A stretch of DNA of 64,000 nt from CAVRTM01 sp963696105 (GTDB taxonomy: Bacteria; Actinomycetota; Actinomycetes; Actinomycetales; Dermatophilaceae). The stretch covers positions 744,001 through 808,000 of the forward strand of contig CAVOIP010000005.1 in assembly GCA_963696105.1 (NCBI GenBank). The letters run 5' to 3'. This document shows positions 1 to 8,356 of the stretch, piece by piece; position 1 is the first letter of the stretch; the number at the start of each line of letters is the position of its first letter. The position numbers were made by a program, and so were the translations under genes. A model generated the notes under the pieces. That model saw only the letters and a program-made list of their open reading frames with translations, had not been told where the DNA came from and searched no databases.

Positions 1-679
1 CACGCACCGAGCCCCCACCGGCGCGGACGACGAAGGAGAGCACGCCGGGCTCGACCGCCACCGACTCGGCCTCGCACAGCTCGCCGAGGTAGTCCTGCAG
101 CCGCAGCGGCGGCACCAGGCGGAACGGGTAGTGGTGGGTGCGCGAGCGGATCGTGCCGATGACCTTGTCGGGCTCGGTCGTGGCGAACACGAACTTCACG
201 TGCTCGGGCGGCTCCTCGACGATCTTGAGCAGCGCGTTGAAGCCCTGCGGCGTCACCATGTGCGCCTCGTCGATGATGTAGATCTTGAACCGGGACGACG
301 CCGGGCCGTAGGACGCGCGCTCGCGCAGGTCGCGGGCGTCGTCGACGCCACCGTGGGAGGCCGCGTCGATCTCGATGACGTCGACCGAGCCGGAGCCTCC
401 ACGGGCCAGCGCGACGCAGGAGTCGCAGACGCCGCACGGGATGTCCGTCGGGCCCCGCTCGCAGTTCAGGCAGCGCGCCAGGATGCGGGCGCTGGTGGTC
501 TTGCCACAGCCACGGGGACCGCTGAAGAGGTAGGCGTGGTTGACCCGGCCGGTGCGCAGTGCCTGCATCAGCGGCTCGGTCACGTGCTCCTGGCCGATGA
601 CGTCGGCGAAGGACTCGGGCCGGTAGCGGCGATACAGGGCGGTGGTCACGTTCTTGACCCTAACCGTGCCGTCGGACAT
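1..679 (-). CDS. dnaX: DNA polymerase III subunit gamma/tau, N-terminal part (runs off window)
   Basis: Clamp-loader ATPase that loads the beta sliding clamp at the replication fork. Only the first 226 residues lie in the window. They show the AAA+ core: Walker A GPRGCGKT near residues 54-61, a zinc-binding set of cysteines at about 73, 82, 85 and 88, Walker B IIDEAH near 135-140, and the sensor-1 segment ATTEP near 166-170. The ATG at 677-679 is the first start in frame and gives the usual N-terminus (YRRYRPESFADVIGQ). The SRP RNA gene ends about five bases upstream on the same strand, so dnaX is probably read through from, or has its promoter within, that RNA gene. Family assignment is secure. 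Confidence 0.96.
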   Translation of the reverse strand, partial: MSDGTVRVKNVTTALYRRYRPESFADVIGQEHVTEPLMQALRTGRVNHAYLFSGPRGCGKTTSARILARCLNCERGPTDIPCGVCDSCVALARGGSGSVDVIEIDAASHGGVDDARDLRERASYGPASSRFKIYIIDEAHMVTPQGFNALLKIVEEPPEHVKFVFATTEPDKVIGTIRSRTHHYPFRLVPPLRLQDYLGELCEAESVAVEPGVLSFVVRAGGGSVR

Positions 680-683
680 GAGA

Positions 684-773
684 GGACCCCCCACGTACCT
701 GGAAGAGCTCACCTGCCCTTGCTGCATTCCTGCCCTGGGGGAGTTCAGTGAGGTACCACCACGCGGGGGGTCT
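684..773 (-). ncRNA. ffs: Signal recognition particle RNA (4.5S type)
   Basis: Small bacterial SRP RNA, partner of Ffh in co-translational membrane targeting. Read on the minus strand, the conserved helix-8 core GGGCAGGAATGCAGCAAGG is present, and the 5' GACCCCCC pairs with a 3' GGGGGGTC to close the hairpin. A -10 box TACAGT (785-780) lies six bases before position 773, which sets the likely 5' end. A weak -35 (TTCGGC, around 809-804) is possible. The 3' end abuts dnaX. The length of about 90 nt fits the short actinobacterial form. Ends are accurate to a few bases. Confidence 0.88.
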
Positions 774-839
774 GCCCCCACTGTAGTGGAGCCCCGCGGC
801 AGAGCCGAAATCCGCCCTCCGCGGCCGGAGAACCGCCGA

Positions 840-870
840 TTGGGACCTGAGGCCTCCCCTCAGGTATCTT
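840..870 (+). promoter_or_regulatory. Promoter of tRNA-Ser(GGA) with inverted repeat in its spacer
   Basis: TTGGGA (840-845) and TATCTT (865-870) are 19 bp apart, and the predicted start falls one base before the tRNA. The spacer is filled exactly by the inverted repeat CCTGAGG-CCTCC-CCTCAGG (846-864). Confidence 0.5.
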
Positions 871-877
871 CCTCGAC

Positions 878-962
878 GGAGGATTCGCATAGTGGCCTAG
901 TGCGCACGCTTGGAAAGCGTGTTGAGTGAAAGCTCTCAGGGGTTCAAATCCCCTATCCTCCG
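878..962 (+). tRNA. tRNA-Ser (anticodon GGA)
   Basis: The acceptor arms GGAGGAT (878-884) and ATCCTCC (955-961) pair perfectly, followed by discriminator G962, as in serine tRNAs. The anticodon loop reads CTTGGAAAG, giving anticodon GGA. The variable arm is long, as expected for tRNA-Ser, and the T loop GGTTCAAATCC is present. CCA is not encoded. It is followed by a strong terminator. Confidence 0.95.
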
Positions 963-970
963 CCGAGAAC

Positions 971-1006
971 CAGAGCCCGCCCCGTCAGCAGACGAGGCGG
1001 GCTCTG
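971..1006 (+). terminator. Terminator after tRNA-Ser
   Basis: An 11-bp perfect stem (971-981 with 996-1006) carries an inner CGTC/GACG pairing in the loop. It lies nine bases after the tRNA and also faces the end of the convergent kinase gene. Confidence 0.75.
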
Positions 1007-1042
1007 TCGTCTCCCCGGGGAGGCCGGCCGGGGCGACCGCGC

Positions 1043-1966
1043 TCACCCCACCAGGAGGTACGGCGACCGCTCGCCCAGCGGGCGCCCCTCGGCCAGGTGC
1101 CACCCCAGGGCCAGGGCCCCGTCCAGCGCCGTGCCGAGCGCCGGCTGCACGACCAGCCCGCGCCGGCCGGCCTCCCGGGCGAACGCCGCCGCGACGGCGT
1201 CGAGCCGCATCAGTCCGCCCACCGCACTCGCCGGCCGCCCGGGGACGCTCGCCGCGACCGAGGCCAGCGACTCCGCGAGCCGGGTCCCCGCATCCGAGCA
1301 GATCGCCGCGGCAACCGCGTCGCTGCCGGCGAGCGCAGCCACCTCCGGAGCGAAGGCCGCCAGCCGTGCCGGCGCGTCGCCACTCGTCATCACCATCCGC
1401 GGCCACTCCCGGGGTGGCCCCCACCGACGTACCGCCAGCTCGTGCAGGGCGACCGAGCCGCCGGGAACTCCGTCCTCGGTGGCCAGCGCTGCGCGCAGGC
1501 CCTGCAGCCCGATCCAGGCGCCCGACCCGCGGTCGGCCAGCACGTGCCCCCACCCGTCGACGCGGCGCCACACCTGCTGGAGGTCGGTCGCGAAGGCGAC
1601 GACGCCCGAGCCGGCGGCGACGACCGCGCCGGGCCCGACCCGCCCGAGCGCCCCGACCAGGCCGGTCACGGCGTCACTGACCACCACCGTGCGGCGGGCA
1701 CCGAGCCGCGAACGGACCTGCTGCAGCACGCAGTCGGGGTCGCTCAGGCCGATCAGCCCCCGCATCGACCACACCACCACGTCGGGCCGCTGCTCGTGGA
1801 CGTCGTCGTACGTCGCCACCACCGACAGCAGCCGCTCGACGTCGATACCGCCCTCCGTGATGGCCGCCCCGACGCCCTGCAGCGGCGGGGCCTGCGGGCC
1901 ACCCGGGCCGACGCGCAGGGCGCGCAGGCCGGACCCGCCGACGTCGACCCCCAGGACCACGCTCAC
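1043..1966 (-). CDS. BadF/BadG-type ATPase, probable N-acetylglucosamine kinase
   Basis: Predicted cytoplasmic sugar kinase of the actin-like ATPase fold (BadF/BadG/BcrA/BcrD family, which includes GlcNAc kinases). The N-terminal phosphate-1 motif GVDVGGSGLRAL (about residues 6-17) and the adenosine-side glycine-rich segment GPGAVVAAGSG (about 110-120) are visible. Length is 307 aa, normal for the family. It is the last gene of the murQ operon, 13 bp after the permease. That position suggests it phosphorylates the amino sugar brought in by the ABC importer, so that MurQ or NagA-type enzymes can use it. Substrate (GlcNAc or MurNAc) is inferred from context only. Confidence 0.82.
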   Translation of the reverse strand: MSVVLGVDVGGSGLRALRVGPGGPQAPPLQGVGAAITEGGIDVERLLSVVATYDDVHEQRPDVVVWSMRGLIGLSDPDCVLQQVRSRLGARRTVVVSDAVTGLVGALGRVGPGAVVAAGSGVVAFATDLQQVWRRVDGWGHVLADRGSGAWIGLQGLRAALATEDGVPGGSVALHELAVRRWGPPREWPRMVMTSGDAPARLAAFAPEVAALAGSDAVAAAICSDAGTRLAESLASVAASVPGRPASAVGGLMRLDAVAAAFAREAGRRGLVVQPALGTALDGALALGWHLAEGRPLGERSPYLLVG

Positions 1967-1979
1967 CCGCGGGCGCCGG

Positions 1980-2867
1980 TCACTTGCTCATGCCCGCCGT
2001 CAGCCCGGCGACGATCTGCTTGGTGGCGACCAGGAACAGCACGACGAGCGGGATGGTGGCGATCACCAGGCCCGCGAAGAGCGCGGACCAGTCGGTGGAG
2101 TACTCGCCGAAGAACGAGGTGAGGCCGACGGGCACGGTGTACTTCTCCCGGGTGCGCAGCAGGACGAGCGGGAACAGGAAGTCGTTCCAGATCGGCACGA
2201 AGCGGAAGACGACCACCGTTGCGACGGCAGGGCGCACGAGCGGGACCATGACCCGCAGGAACATCTGCCACGCGTTGGCACCGTCGATGCGTGCCGCCTC
2301 CTCCAGCTCCGGTGGCAGCTGCCGGAAGAACGTGGTGAGGACGAAGACGGAGAAGGGGACGCCGGAGGCCGCGTAGACCAGCATCAGCCCCAGCCTCGAG
2401 TCCACCAGCCGCATGCCGTCCAGGAGGTAGAAGATCGGCAGCACCGCCAGGTGGATCGGCAGCATCAGCCCACTGAGAAACACCGACTCCAGCACCGAGA
2501 AGATGCGCGAGCGGGTGCGGGCCAGCGCGTAGGCGGCCATCGTCGCCACGACGGTGGAGAGCGCGACCGCGCCGGCGGTCACCAGGAGGGAGTTGAGGAC
2601 GTACTCCCCGAAGTGCCCCTCGGTCCAGGCGCGTCGGTAGCTGTCCACCGCGGGTGGCCAGGGGGCCGACAGCGGCTCGGAGTACAGGCTGGCAGTGCTG
2701 CGGAACGAGTTGGCCACCATGAGCACCAACGGCGTCAGCGCGGCGACCGCGTAGATCCACAGCGCGGCGCTGCCGACCACCCCACCGACCGGTCGCTGCC
2801 GGCGCCGTTGCGGTGACGCAGGATCCGTCGTCGACGTCTCCCGCGGGGCCAGGACGGTCGCGCTCAT
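1980..2867 (-). CDS. Carbohydrate ABC transporter permease (MalG type)
   Basis: Second membrane subunit of a CUT1 sugar importer. The 295-residue protein has the N-terminal segment AALWIYAVAALTPLVLMVAN, several further hydrophobic helices, and the cytoplasmic EAA loop EEAARIDGAN that docks the ATPase. The ATG at 2867 overlaps the stop of the upstream permease (ATGA), so translation is coupled; the reading frame stays open further upstream but that part overlaps the other permease. No ATP-binding subunit is encoded in the cluster. As in many actinobacteria it probably shares an MsiK-type ATPase encoded elsewhere. Confidence 0.93.
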   Translation of the reverse strand: MSATVLAPRETSTTDPASPQRRRQRPVGGVVGSAALWIYAVAALTPLVLMVANSFRSTASLYSEPLSAPWPPAVDSYRRAWTEGHFGEYVLNSLLVTAGAVALSTVVATMAAYALARTRSRIFSVLESVFLSGLMLPIHLAVLPIFYLLDGMRLVDSRLGLMLVYAASGVPFSVFVLTTFFRQLPPELEEAARIDGANAWQMFLRVMVPLVRPAVATVVVFRFVPIWNDFLFPLVLLRTREKYTVPVGLTSFFGEYSTDWSALFAGLVIATIPLVVLFLVATKQIVAGLTAGMSK

Positions 2868-3763
2868 GCGGCGATCCTCGCCTCGGTGCGGCGCAGCACC
2901 CGCGTCGCCAGCACCGCACCGCCGAAGATCACGGCGAAGAGCAGGGTGGCGATCGCCGAGGAGCTGCCGATGGCATTGGTCGAACCGTTCTCGAATGCCG
3001 TCCGGTAGAAGAGCAGCGACATGAAGTCCGTTGCGCCGGCGGGGTTCCCGGTGGACCCCCCCAGGGCGTACGGCAGCGCGAACGCCTCCATCGCGAAGAT
3101 GAAGGTCAGGACGCTGACGGTGCCGATGGCCGGGACGAGCAGCGGGAACGTGATCGAGCGGAACGTCTGCCAGTGACCCGCGCCGTCGACCCGCGCGGCC
3201 TCGGACAGCTCCTCGGGCACCCCGCCGAGCGCGGCGCCGTACAGCAGAACGGGGAACCCGACCCACTGCCAGGCGCTGACCAGCACCACCACCCACAACG
3301 CGGTTGACGGGTCACCCAGCCACGGCACCGCCAGCGAGCCGAGCCCCACCTGGCGCAGCAGCGCGTTGACCGGCCCGAACGTGGGCGACAGCAACAGCGT
3401 CCACAGGTAGCCGATCACGATCGGGCTGACGAGGTACGGCATCGCGTACAGCGTCTGCAGCAGCCGCCGGGTGCGCGCCCGACGGTGCAGCAGGACCGCG
3501 ATACCCAGGCCGAGGGTGTTCTGGATGGCCATCGTCCCCACGAAGAAGGCGAGGTTGTGCCCGAACGCCCTCGGCAGCTGGGTGCGGAACGGCTCCCGGG
3601 TGAACAACGTGGTGAAGTTGTCCAGTCCGACGAACGCGCCGCGGGTGGTGCCCTGCCAGCCGAAGAACGCATAGCTCAGCGCCGACACCATCGGGTAGAG
3701 CACGAACGCCCCGAACAGCAGCAGTGCCGGGGCCACGAACAGCAGGCCGGTACGTCGTGACAT
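2864..3763 (-). CDS. Carbohydrate ABC transporter permease (MalF type)
   Basis: First membrane subunit of the same CUT1 importer, 299 aa, with about six hydrophobic helices starting at residue 7 (GLLFVAPALLLFGAFV). The EAA loop is SEAARVDGAGHW, near residue 190. It starts six bases after the stop of the binding-protein gene and overlaps the next permease by four bases. Order (binding protein, MalF, MalG) is canonical. Substrate is inferred to be an amino sugar or muropeptide sugar from the adjacent murQ. Confidence 0.93.
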   Translation of the reverse strand: MSRRTGLLFVAPALLLFGAFVLYPMVSALSYAFFGWQGTTRGAFVGLDNFTTLFTREPFRTQLPRAFGHNLAFFVGTMAIQNTLGLGIAVLLHRRARTRRLLQTLYAMPYLVSPIVIGYLWTLLLSPTFGPVNALLRQVGLGSLAVPWLGDPSTALWVVVLVSAWQWVGFPVLLYGAALGGVPEELSEAARVDGAGHWQTFRSITFPLLVPAIGTVSVLTFIFAMEAFALPYALGGSTGNPAGATDFMSLLFYRTAFENGSTNAIGSSSAIATLLFAVIFGGAVLATRVLRRTEARIAA

Positions 3764-3769
3764 CCGGGG

Positions 3770-5071
3770 CTACGCCGACGGCTTGAACCACTGCGACACG
3801 CCGGTCTGCAGCTCGTCGCTGACCGCGGTCGCGCTCTTCTTGCCGAGCAGCAGCTCCTGCAGGCCGGTGCCCAGCACGTCGGTGCCGGAGGGAGTGCCGT
3901 AACGGAAGTCCACGAGCAGAACGTACGGGGTGGGGTTCCTGGCGTAGTTCCCGGCCATCTGCCTCAGCAGTGGGTCGGCGTAGGTGACACCCGGCACGGC
4001 GGACAGCTGCTTGACCTTGTCAGCGACCAGCTGGCCGAACTCCTTGGTCGACATCCACTTCACCAGCTCCTTGCTGGCGTCCTGGGCGTCGCTCCGGGCC
4101 GAGACGCCGAACGCGCCGTCGGCGTAGCCGGTGGTCGTCGGCTTGGACGACGGCGACCCGTCGGGGGCCGGCACCTCGAAGACGCCCATCTTCAGCGACG
4201 GGTTCTGCTTCTGGAAGAAGCCGAGCTCGAATGAGCCCCCGGGGAACATCGCCGCCTTGCCGGACGTGAACAGGATCTGCGCGTCGGTGTAGGCCACCCC
4301 CACGGCGTTGTCGGGCAGGTAGGGCTTCAGCTTGTCGACCTGGTCCACGGAGGCGACCCAGTCGGGGTCCTTGAACGTCTTCTGGCCGCTCATCACGGCC
4401 TTCTCGAACGCCGCACCGCCGAAGCGTGGCGCGGCCAGCACCTGGTGCACGATCGGCAGCGTCCATGAGTCCTTGGCGCCGACGGCCATCGGCGTGATGC
4501 CGTTCTCCTTCAACCGGGCGTTGACCTCGATGAACTGCGCCGACGTGGTCGGCGGCTTCAGGCCCAGCTTGTCGAACAGGTCCTTGTTGTAGAACATCTG
4601 GAGGGTCTGCTGGGCGAGCGGGACGGCGTACAGCTTGCCGTCGTCCTTGCCCTTGACACTCTTGACCACGTTGGCGTCCCAGCTGCTCAGGTCGACCGTG
4701 CCGTCGAGCGGGACGAGGCTCTTGGAGGCGATCGTGGGCTGCAGCTGGCCGTAGGAGCGCACCTGGACGACGTCCGGGCCGCCCGACCCGGCCAGCCCCG
4801 TCGTGAGGATCTGGTTGTACTCGGTGTTCTTGAACGCCTTGAAGTCCACCGTGGTGCCGGGGTGGGCCTTCTCGTAGACGTCGAAGATCGCGTTGTACGC
4901 CGCGACGTCCTCGGTCCGCCAGGACCACACCGAGAGGGTGACGCCCTTGCCGGACCCACCGCCTGAGCCGGAGCCGCCGGCGGAGGGACTCGACGGCGCG
5001 CACGCCGCCAGGGCCACGACAGCCGAGGCCACCGAGAGTGCGGTGAGGTGCCGGCGGGTCGTTCCGATCAT
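3770..5071 (-). CDS. Sugar-binding lipoprotein of ABC transporter
   Basis: Extracellular solute-binding protein, family 1 (MalE-like), 433 aa. It has an arginine pair followed by a hydrophobic stretch and a lipobox LAAC with Cys24, so it should be a membrane-anchored lipoprotein. A glycine/serine-rich linker follows, then the mature domain (TLSVWSWRTEDVAAYNAIF). The chosen ATG (5071) has AGGAG nine bases upstream and overlaps the murQ stop (ATGA). Placement between murQ and two permeases points to uptake of MurNAc, GlcNAc or a related cell-wall sugar; this is an inference from context. Confidence 0.93.
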   Translation of the reverse strand: MIGTTRRHLTALSVASAVVALAACAPSSPSAGGSGSGGGSGKGVTLSVWSWRTEDVAAYNAIFDVYEKAHPGTTVDFKAFKNTEYNQILTTGLAGSGGPDVVQVRSYGQLQPTIASKSLVPLDGTVDLSSWDANVVKSVKGKDDGKLYAVPLAQQTLQMFYNKDLFDKLGLKPPTTSAQFIEVNARLKENGITPMAVGAKDSWTLPIVHQVLAAPRFGGAAFEKAVMSGQKTFKDPDWVASVDQVDKLKPYLPDNAVGVAYTDAQILFTSGKAAMFPGGSFELGFFQKQNPSLKMGVFEVPAPDGSPSSKPTTTGYADGAFGVSARSDAQDASKELVKWMSTKEFGQLVADKVKQLSAVPGVTYADPLLRQMAGNYARNPTPYVLLVDFRYGTPSGTDVLGTGLQELLLGKKSATAVSDELQTGVSQWFKPSA

Positions 5072-6033
5072 CGAGACGTCTCCTGTTCGTGGGGGGCCGT
5101 GCCATGGGGGTGCTGGAGCGCGCGCAGGGCCTGGGCGACCGAGCCGTCGTGGGCGGTCAGGGCGGCTCGCGCGTCGTCGGGCCCGATCTCGGCCAGCAGC
5201 GTCAGCAGGGCCGTCTTCAGCTCGCCGCCGGACCGCTCGAGCGCCGCCCGCGCGCTCTGCTCGTCCGCGCCGCTGGCCTCCCGCAGGACGCGGATCACGC
5301 GACCGCGCAGCTTGGCGTTGGTCGCCACCACGTCGACCATGAGGTTGGACCAGGTCCGGCCCAGCCGCACCATGATCGCCGTCGAGAAACCGTTGAGGAC
5401 GAGCTTCTGGGCGGTGCCGGCCTTGAGCCGGGTGGAGCCGGTGACCACCTCCGGACCGGTGTCGACGGCGAGCAGCACGTCGACGCCCGCGGCCAGCTCG
5501 GCCTGCGGGTTGGCGGTCAGCAGCAGCGTGAGCGCGCCCCGCTCCCGGGCGACGGCGAGGGCACCGGCGACGTACGGCGTGCGGCCGGAGGCGGTGAGGC
5601 CGACGACGACATCGCACCGGCCGACCGCCGCGGCGTCCTGGGCCCCCAGCTCGAGGTCGTCCTCGACGTTCTCGACCGCCGCGACGAGCGCGGCGGGCCC
5701 TCCCGCGTGGTGGGCGACGAACAGCCCGGCGGGGGCGTTGAAGGTGGGCAGCAGCTCGGCGGCGTCGATGACGGCGAGCCGGCCCGAGGTGCCGGCACCG
5801 AAGTAGTGGACCGTGCCGCCGGCCCGGATGCGGTCGACGGTGAGGTCGACCGCCGCGGCCAGCTGGGGAAGCACCTGAGCGACGGCCGGCGCCACGAGGG
5901 CGTCCTCGTCGTTGAGCGTGTGCAGCAGCTCCAGGGTGCTCATCGCATCGAGCCCAGCGGTGCCGGGATGCCGCTCCTCCGTCGGCGCGCTGACCGTCGC
6001 CTCGGTCTGCTGCGGAGCGGGGTCCTCCATCAC
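5068..6033 (-). CDS. murQ: N-acetylmuramic acid 6-phosphate etherase
   Basis: Cleaves the lactyl ether of MurNAc-6-phosphate, giving GlcNAc-6-phosphate and D-lactate, in cell-wall recycling. It has an SIS domain with the family signature GAGTSGRLAVIDAAE (about residues 80-94), including the catalytic-site glutamate, then GLTASGRTPYV and the C-terminal TRLKAGTAQKLVLN segment. Length is typical at about 320 aa. The start is either GTG 6033 or ATG 6030. No Shine-Dalgarno is present, and a promoter sits at exactly the distance for a leaderless message. The stop overlaps the binding-protein start. Confidence 0.95.
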   Translation of the reverse strand: MMEDPAPQQTEATVSAPTEERHPGTAGLDAMSTLELLHTLNDEDALVAPAVAQVLPQLAAAVDLTVDRIRAGGTVHYFGAGTSGRLAVIDAAELLPTFNAPAGLFVAHHAGGPAALVAAVENVEDDLELGAQDAAAVGRCDVVVGLTASGRTPYVAGALAVARERGALTLLLTANPQAELAAGVDVLLAVDTGPEVVTGSTRLKAGTAQKLVLNGFSTAIMVRLGRTWSNLMVDVVATNAKLRGRVIRVLREASGADEQSARAALERSGGELKTALLTLLAEIGPDDARAALTAHDGSVAQALRALQHPHGTAPHEQETSR

Positions 6034-6039
6034 GCTGCG

Positions 6040-6068
6040 AGGTTAGTTTCTCGCATCCTCAACGTCAA
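6040..6068 (-). promoter_or_regulatory. murQ operon promoter (leaderless)
   Basis: TTGACG (6068-6063), a 17-bp spacer, then TAACCT (6045-6040) and six bases to the GTG at 6033. The spacing is optimal and no ribosome-binding site exists. The 40-bp murR-murQ gap also holds repeated TTGAC motifs that could be a MurR operator. Confidence 0.7.
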
Positions 6069-6073
6069 CGATG

Positions 6074-6973
6074 TCAAAGAGTTTCGACGTGGTGCGCCGA
6101 GACCGCGTCCCGGGTCGACTTGACGGCCTTGCGCGCACCACGCAGGTTTCGTTGTGCCACAGCGATGTAGAGGCAGTCGACGACCGTCAGCGCGGCGATG
6201 CGGCTGGCGGTGGCCCCGGAGCGCAGAGCGGTCTCGCGCGCGGCCGTGGTGAGCACCAGGTCCGCCAGCTGGGCCAGCGGCGAGAGCGGGAAGTTCGTGA
6301 TGGCGACCGTGCGCGCGCCGTGCGACGAGGCGGTGGTGAGGGCCTCGATGGTCTCGCGTGTCGTGCCGCTGTGCGAGATGCCGATGGCCACGTCCTTGGC
6401 CCCCAGCAGGGCGGCGCTGGTGAGGGCGATGTGCGGGTCGCTCGAGGCGAACGCGACACAGCCGATGCGGTGCAGCTTCTGTTGCAGGTCGGCGCCCACG
6501 ACAGCGCTCGCGCCGGAGCCGTAGACGTCCACCCGGCCCGCGCGCCCGATCACCCTGGCGACCTCGGCCAGCGTCGCCCGGTCGAGCTGCTCGGCGGTCT
6601 CCTCGACGGCGCTGGAGTCGGCGAAGGCGATCTTGCGGATGACGTCGTCGATGGTGTCGCTGGCGTTGATGTCGGTCCGCGAGGCCGACAGCGCCCGGGG
6701 CTGGGCGGACTCCTCGGCCAGGGCCAGCCGCAGCTGGGGGTAGCCGGGCAGGTCGAGGCGCTTGCAGAAGCGCATCACCGTGGTCTCGGACGTGGCCGCG
6801 GCGACGGCCAGCTCGCTGATCGTCAGGGCGGCGCTGGCGCGCGGGTCGGCGAGCACCTTCTCGGCGACCCGGTCCTCGGCCGGTGACAACGAGGGGCGCA
6901 GGGCCCGCAGCCGGACGAGCAGCGGCGCGGTCCCCGCACCAGGCGCGGGCAGCACCGAGGAACGTGACGTCAT
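6074..6973 (-). CDS. murR: RpiR-family transcriptional regulator, probable MurR
   Basis: Sugar-phosphate-responsive regulator, 299 aa. The N-terminal HTH (about residues 25-100, with LTISELAVAAATSETTVMRFCKRL) is followed by an SIS domain (GRVDVYGSGASAVVGADLQQKL, then ISHSGTTRETIEA). It lies 40 bp upstream of murQ on the same strand; in other bacteria the RpiR protein MurR controls murQ in response to MurNAc-6-P. The ATG at 6973 has no Shine-Dalgarno but has TAGGTT (6985-6980) six bases upstream, so its message is probably leaderless. Confidence 0.9.
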   Translation of the reverse strand: MTSRSSVLPAPGAGTAPLLVRLRALRPSLSPAEDRVAEKVLADPRASAALTISELAVAAATSETTVMRFCKRLDLPGYPQLRLALAEESAQPRALSASRTDINASDTIDDVIRKIAFADSSAVEETAEQLDRATLAEVARVIGRAGRVDVYGSGASAVVGADLQQKLHRIGCVAFASSDPHIALTSAALLGAKDVAIGISHSGTTRETIEALTTASSHGARTVAITNFPLSPLAQLADLVLTTAARETALRSGATASRIAALTVVDCLYIAVAQRNLRGARKAVKSTRDAVSAHHVETL

Positions 6974-6979
6974 GAGGTC

Positions 6980-6985
6980 AACCTA
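6980..6985 (-). promoter_or_regulatory. murR -10 box (leaderless)
   Basis: TAGGTT followed by six bases and the ATG at 6973. No clear -35 is seen. Confidence 0.5.
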
Positions 6986-6990
6986 CGACC

Positions 6991-8297
6991 TCAGCGCCGC
7001 ACCGGGCTCCACCCTTGCCGGATGAGGTCCCCCGGGCGTCGCTCGCCGTCGAGCAACGGGGGTCCTCCGCGCTCTGACACCCGGACCCCGTCGACGAAGA
7101 CCCCGCGACCGGCGTACAGGGCGTCCGTGGTGTAGCGCCAGCGGCCCTGCACCGCACCGGGGTCCAGCGTCGCCGTCGCCTGCTGCCAGCGACGGTTGCC
7201 GCTCTCGGCGACGGCCCCGTCGGCCTCCGTGGTCAGGTGTCCGCGGTCGCGCAGCCGGAAGGGCAGCGCGGTCCACGTGGCCCCGCCGTTCCGGGAGGAC
7301 TCCAGCACGAGCGGGTCCGAGGACTCGGTGTCGACGAACAGGTCGAACGACAGGCTCGCCCCCCGCCGGACCTCCATCGGCCGCGTGGTCAAGGTGGCGG
7401 TCGTCGCGTCGCGCGTGCCGCTGAACCACGCGGTCGGGCCGTGCCGCGGGGCGACACCGAGGGCCAGCGCGAGTCCCTGTGCCGCCACGCGGCGTGCGGG
7501 GTTGTTGCTGCCCCAGCTCCGGCTGGGGTGGACCCGGTTGGACAGGACGATCGCGAACGAGCGCGAGTCGAAGTCGATCACCAGGGAGGTGCCCGTGTAG
7601 CCGGTGTGGCCGGCCGTCCGGGGCCCGGACAGGCCGGACATGTACCACCGCTGGTCCAGCTCGAAGCCGAGGCCGTGCGCGTCGTCCGGGAAGGCCTGGT
7701 TGTCGTTCGTGGTCATCTGCTCGACGCTCGAGCGCGAGAGGATGCGCGCCCCGTCGTAGGTTCCCCCGTTGAGCATCGCCTGGGCCAGCACCGCCATGTC
7801 GTGCGCGGTGGAGAAGATGCCCGCGTGGCCCGCGACGCCGCCGAGAGACCACGCGTTCTCGTCGTGGACCTGCCCCCACACCATCCCCCGCGGCGGCGAC
7901 GCCTCGAACTCGGTGGCGGCGATCCGCGGCTTCAGCGACGGGTCGGGGTTGTAGCCCGTGTCCCGCATCCGCAGCGGCCCGGCGATCCGCTGCGCCACGA
8001 GCTGGTCCAGGCTTCGGCGGGCGACGCGACGCCGTACAGGGGGACGTTGCGGGGGTCCGGGGTCGTCGCGTCGGAGCCGTAGACGTTCTGCACGAACAGC
8101 TGGCCGACCTTCTCCTGCGTCGACATCAGCCGCAGCGCGGAGGCGACCGAGCGCGCCGGGTCCCCTGCCCCCTCCCGGTGGTGGCCCGGGTCGGGCGCGG
8201 CGCTCGCCGGCACCGAGCCCGCGGCCGCCATGCAGAGGGCGACGGCACCGACGGCACCAGTCGCGAGGGCTCGACGGGAGAACGGGTTCTGCGGCAT
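6991..8297 (-). pseudogene. Remnant of a secreted GH3 hydrolase/beta-lactamase-type fusion, internal deletion
   Basis: The 5' part (8297 to about 8017) encodes a twin-arginine-like signal peptide (SRRALATGAVGAVALC) and the start of a family 3 glycoside hydrolase (STQEKVGQLFVQNVYG, then YGVASPAEA). The 3' part (7998 to 6991) encodes, in a different frame, only the second half of a class C beta-lactamase/serine-hydrolase domain (VAQRIAGPLRMRDTGYN, GVAGHAGIFSTAHDMAVLAQ, HTGYTGTS). A C-terminal beta-sandwich-like tail follows. In actinobacteria these two domains occur as one protein of roughly 1000 residues. Here the catalytic GH3 part and the Ser-x-x-Lys half of the second domain are missing and the frame changes at the joint near 8017. 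The ancestral enzyme would have released amino sugars from wall fragments, matching the adjacent murQ cluster. Confidence 0.75.
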
Positions 8298-8320
8298 GAC
8301 GCCTCCGGCACGCGACGTGA

Positions 8321-8356
8321 ATCAGTTACCAAACTATCGAACTCGTCGGAAGTTAG
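8321..8356. promoter_or_regulatory. AT-rich patch upstream of the broken hydrolase
   Basis: In the otherwise gene-free 8298-8575 there is a short AT-rich patch with AGTTACCAAACT (8325-8336, an imperfect palindrome) and AGTTAGTCAC. A related GTTAGTTTC occurs just upstream of murQ. A shared regulator site is possible but unproven. Confidence 0.3.

Noticed and set aside
850..885. Flagellar-type promoter before tRNA-Ser (CCTCAGGT at 858-865)
   Set aside because: No GCCGAT follows 13 bp later; the match is limited to the -35 part and belongs to a local dyad.
3312..3791. Alternative minus-strand frames within the sugar permease and binding-protein genes
   Set aside because: Shifted-frame shadows rich in Arg/Pro/Gly; the real frames show clear family motifs.
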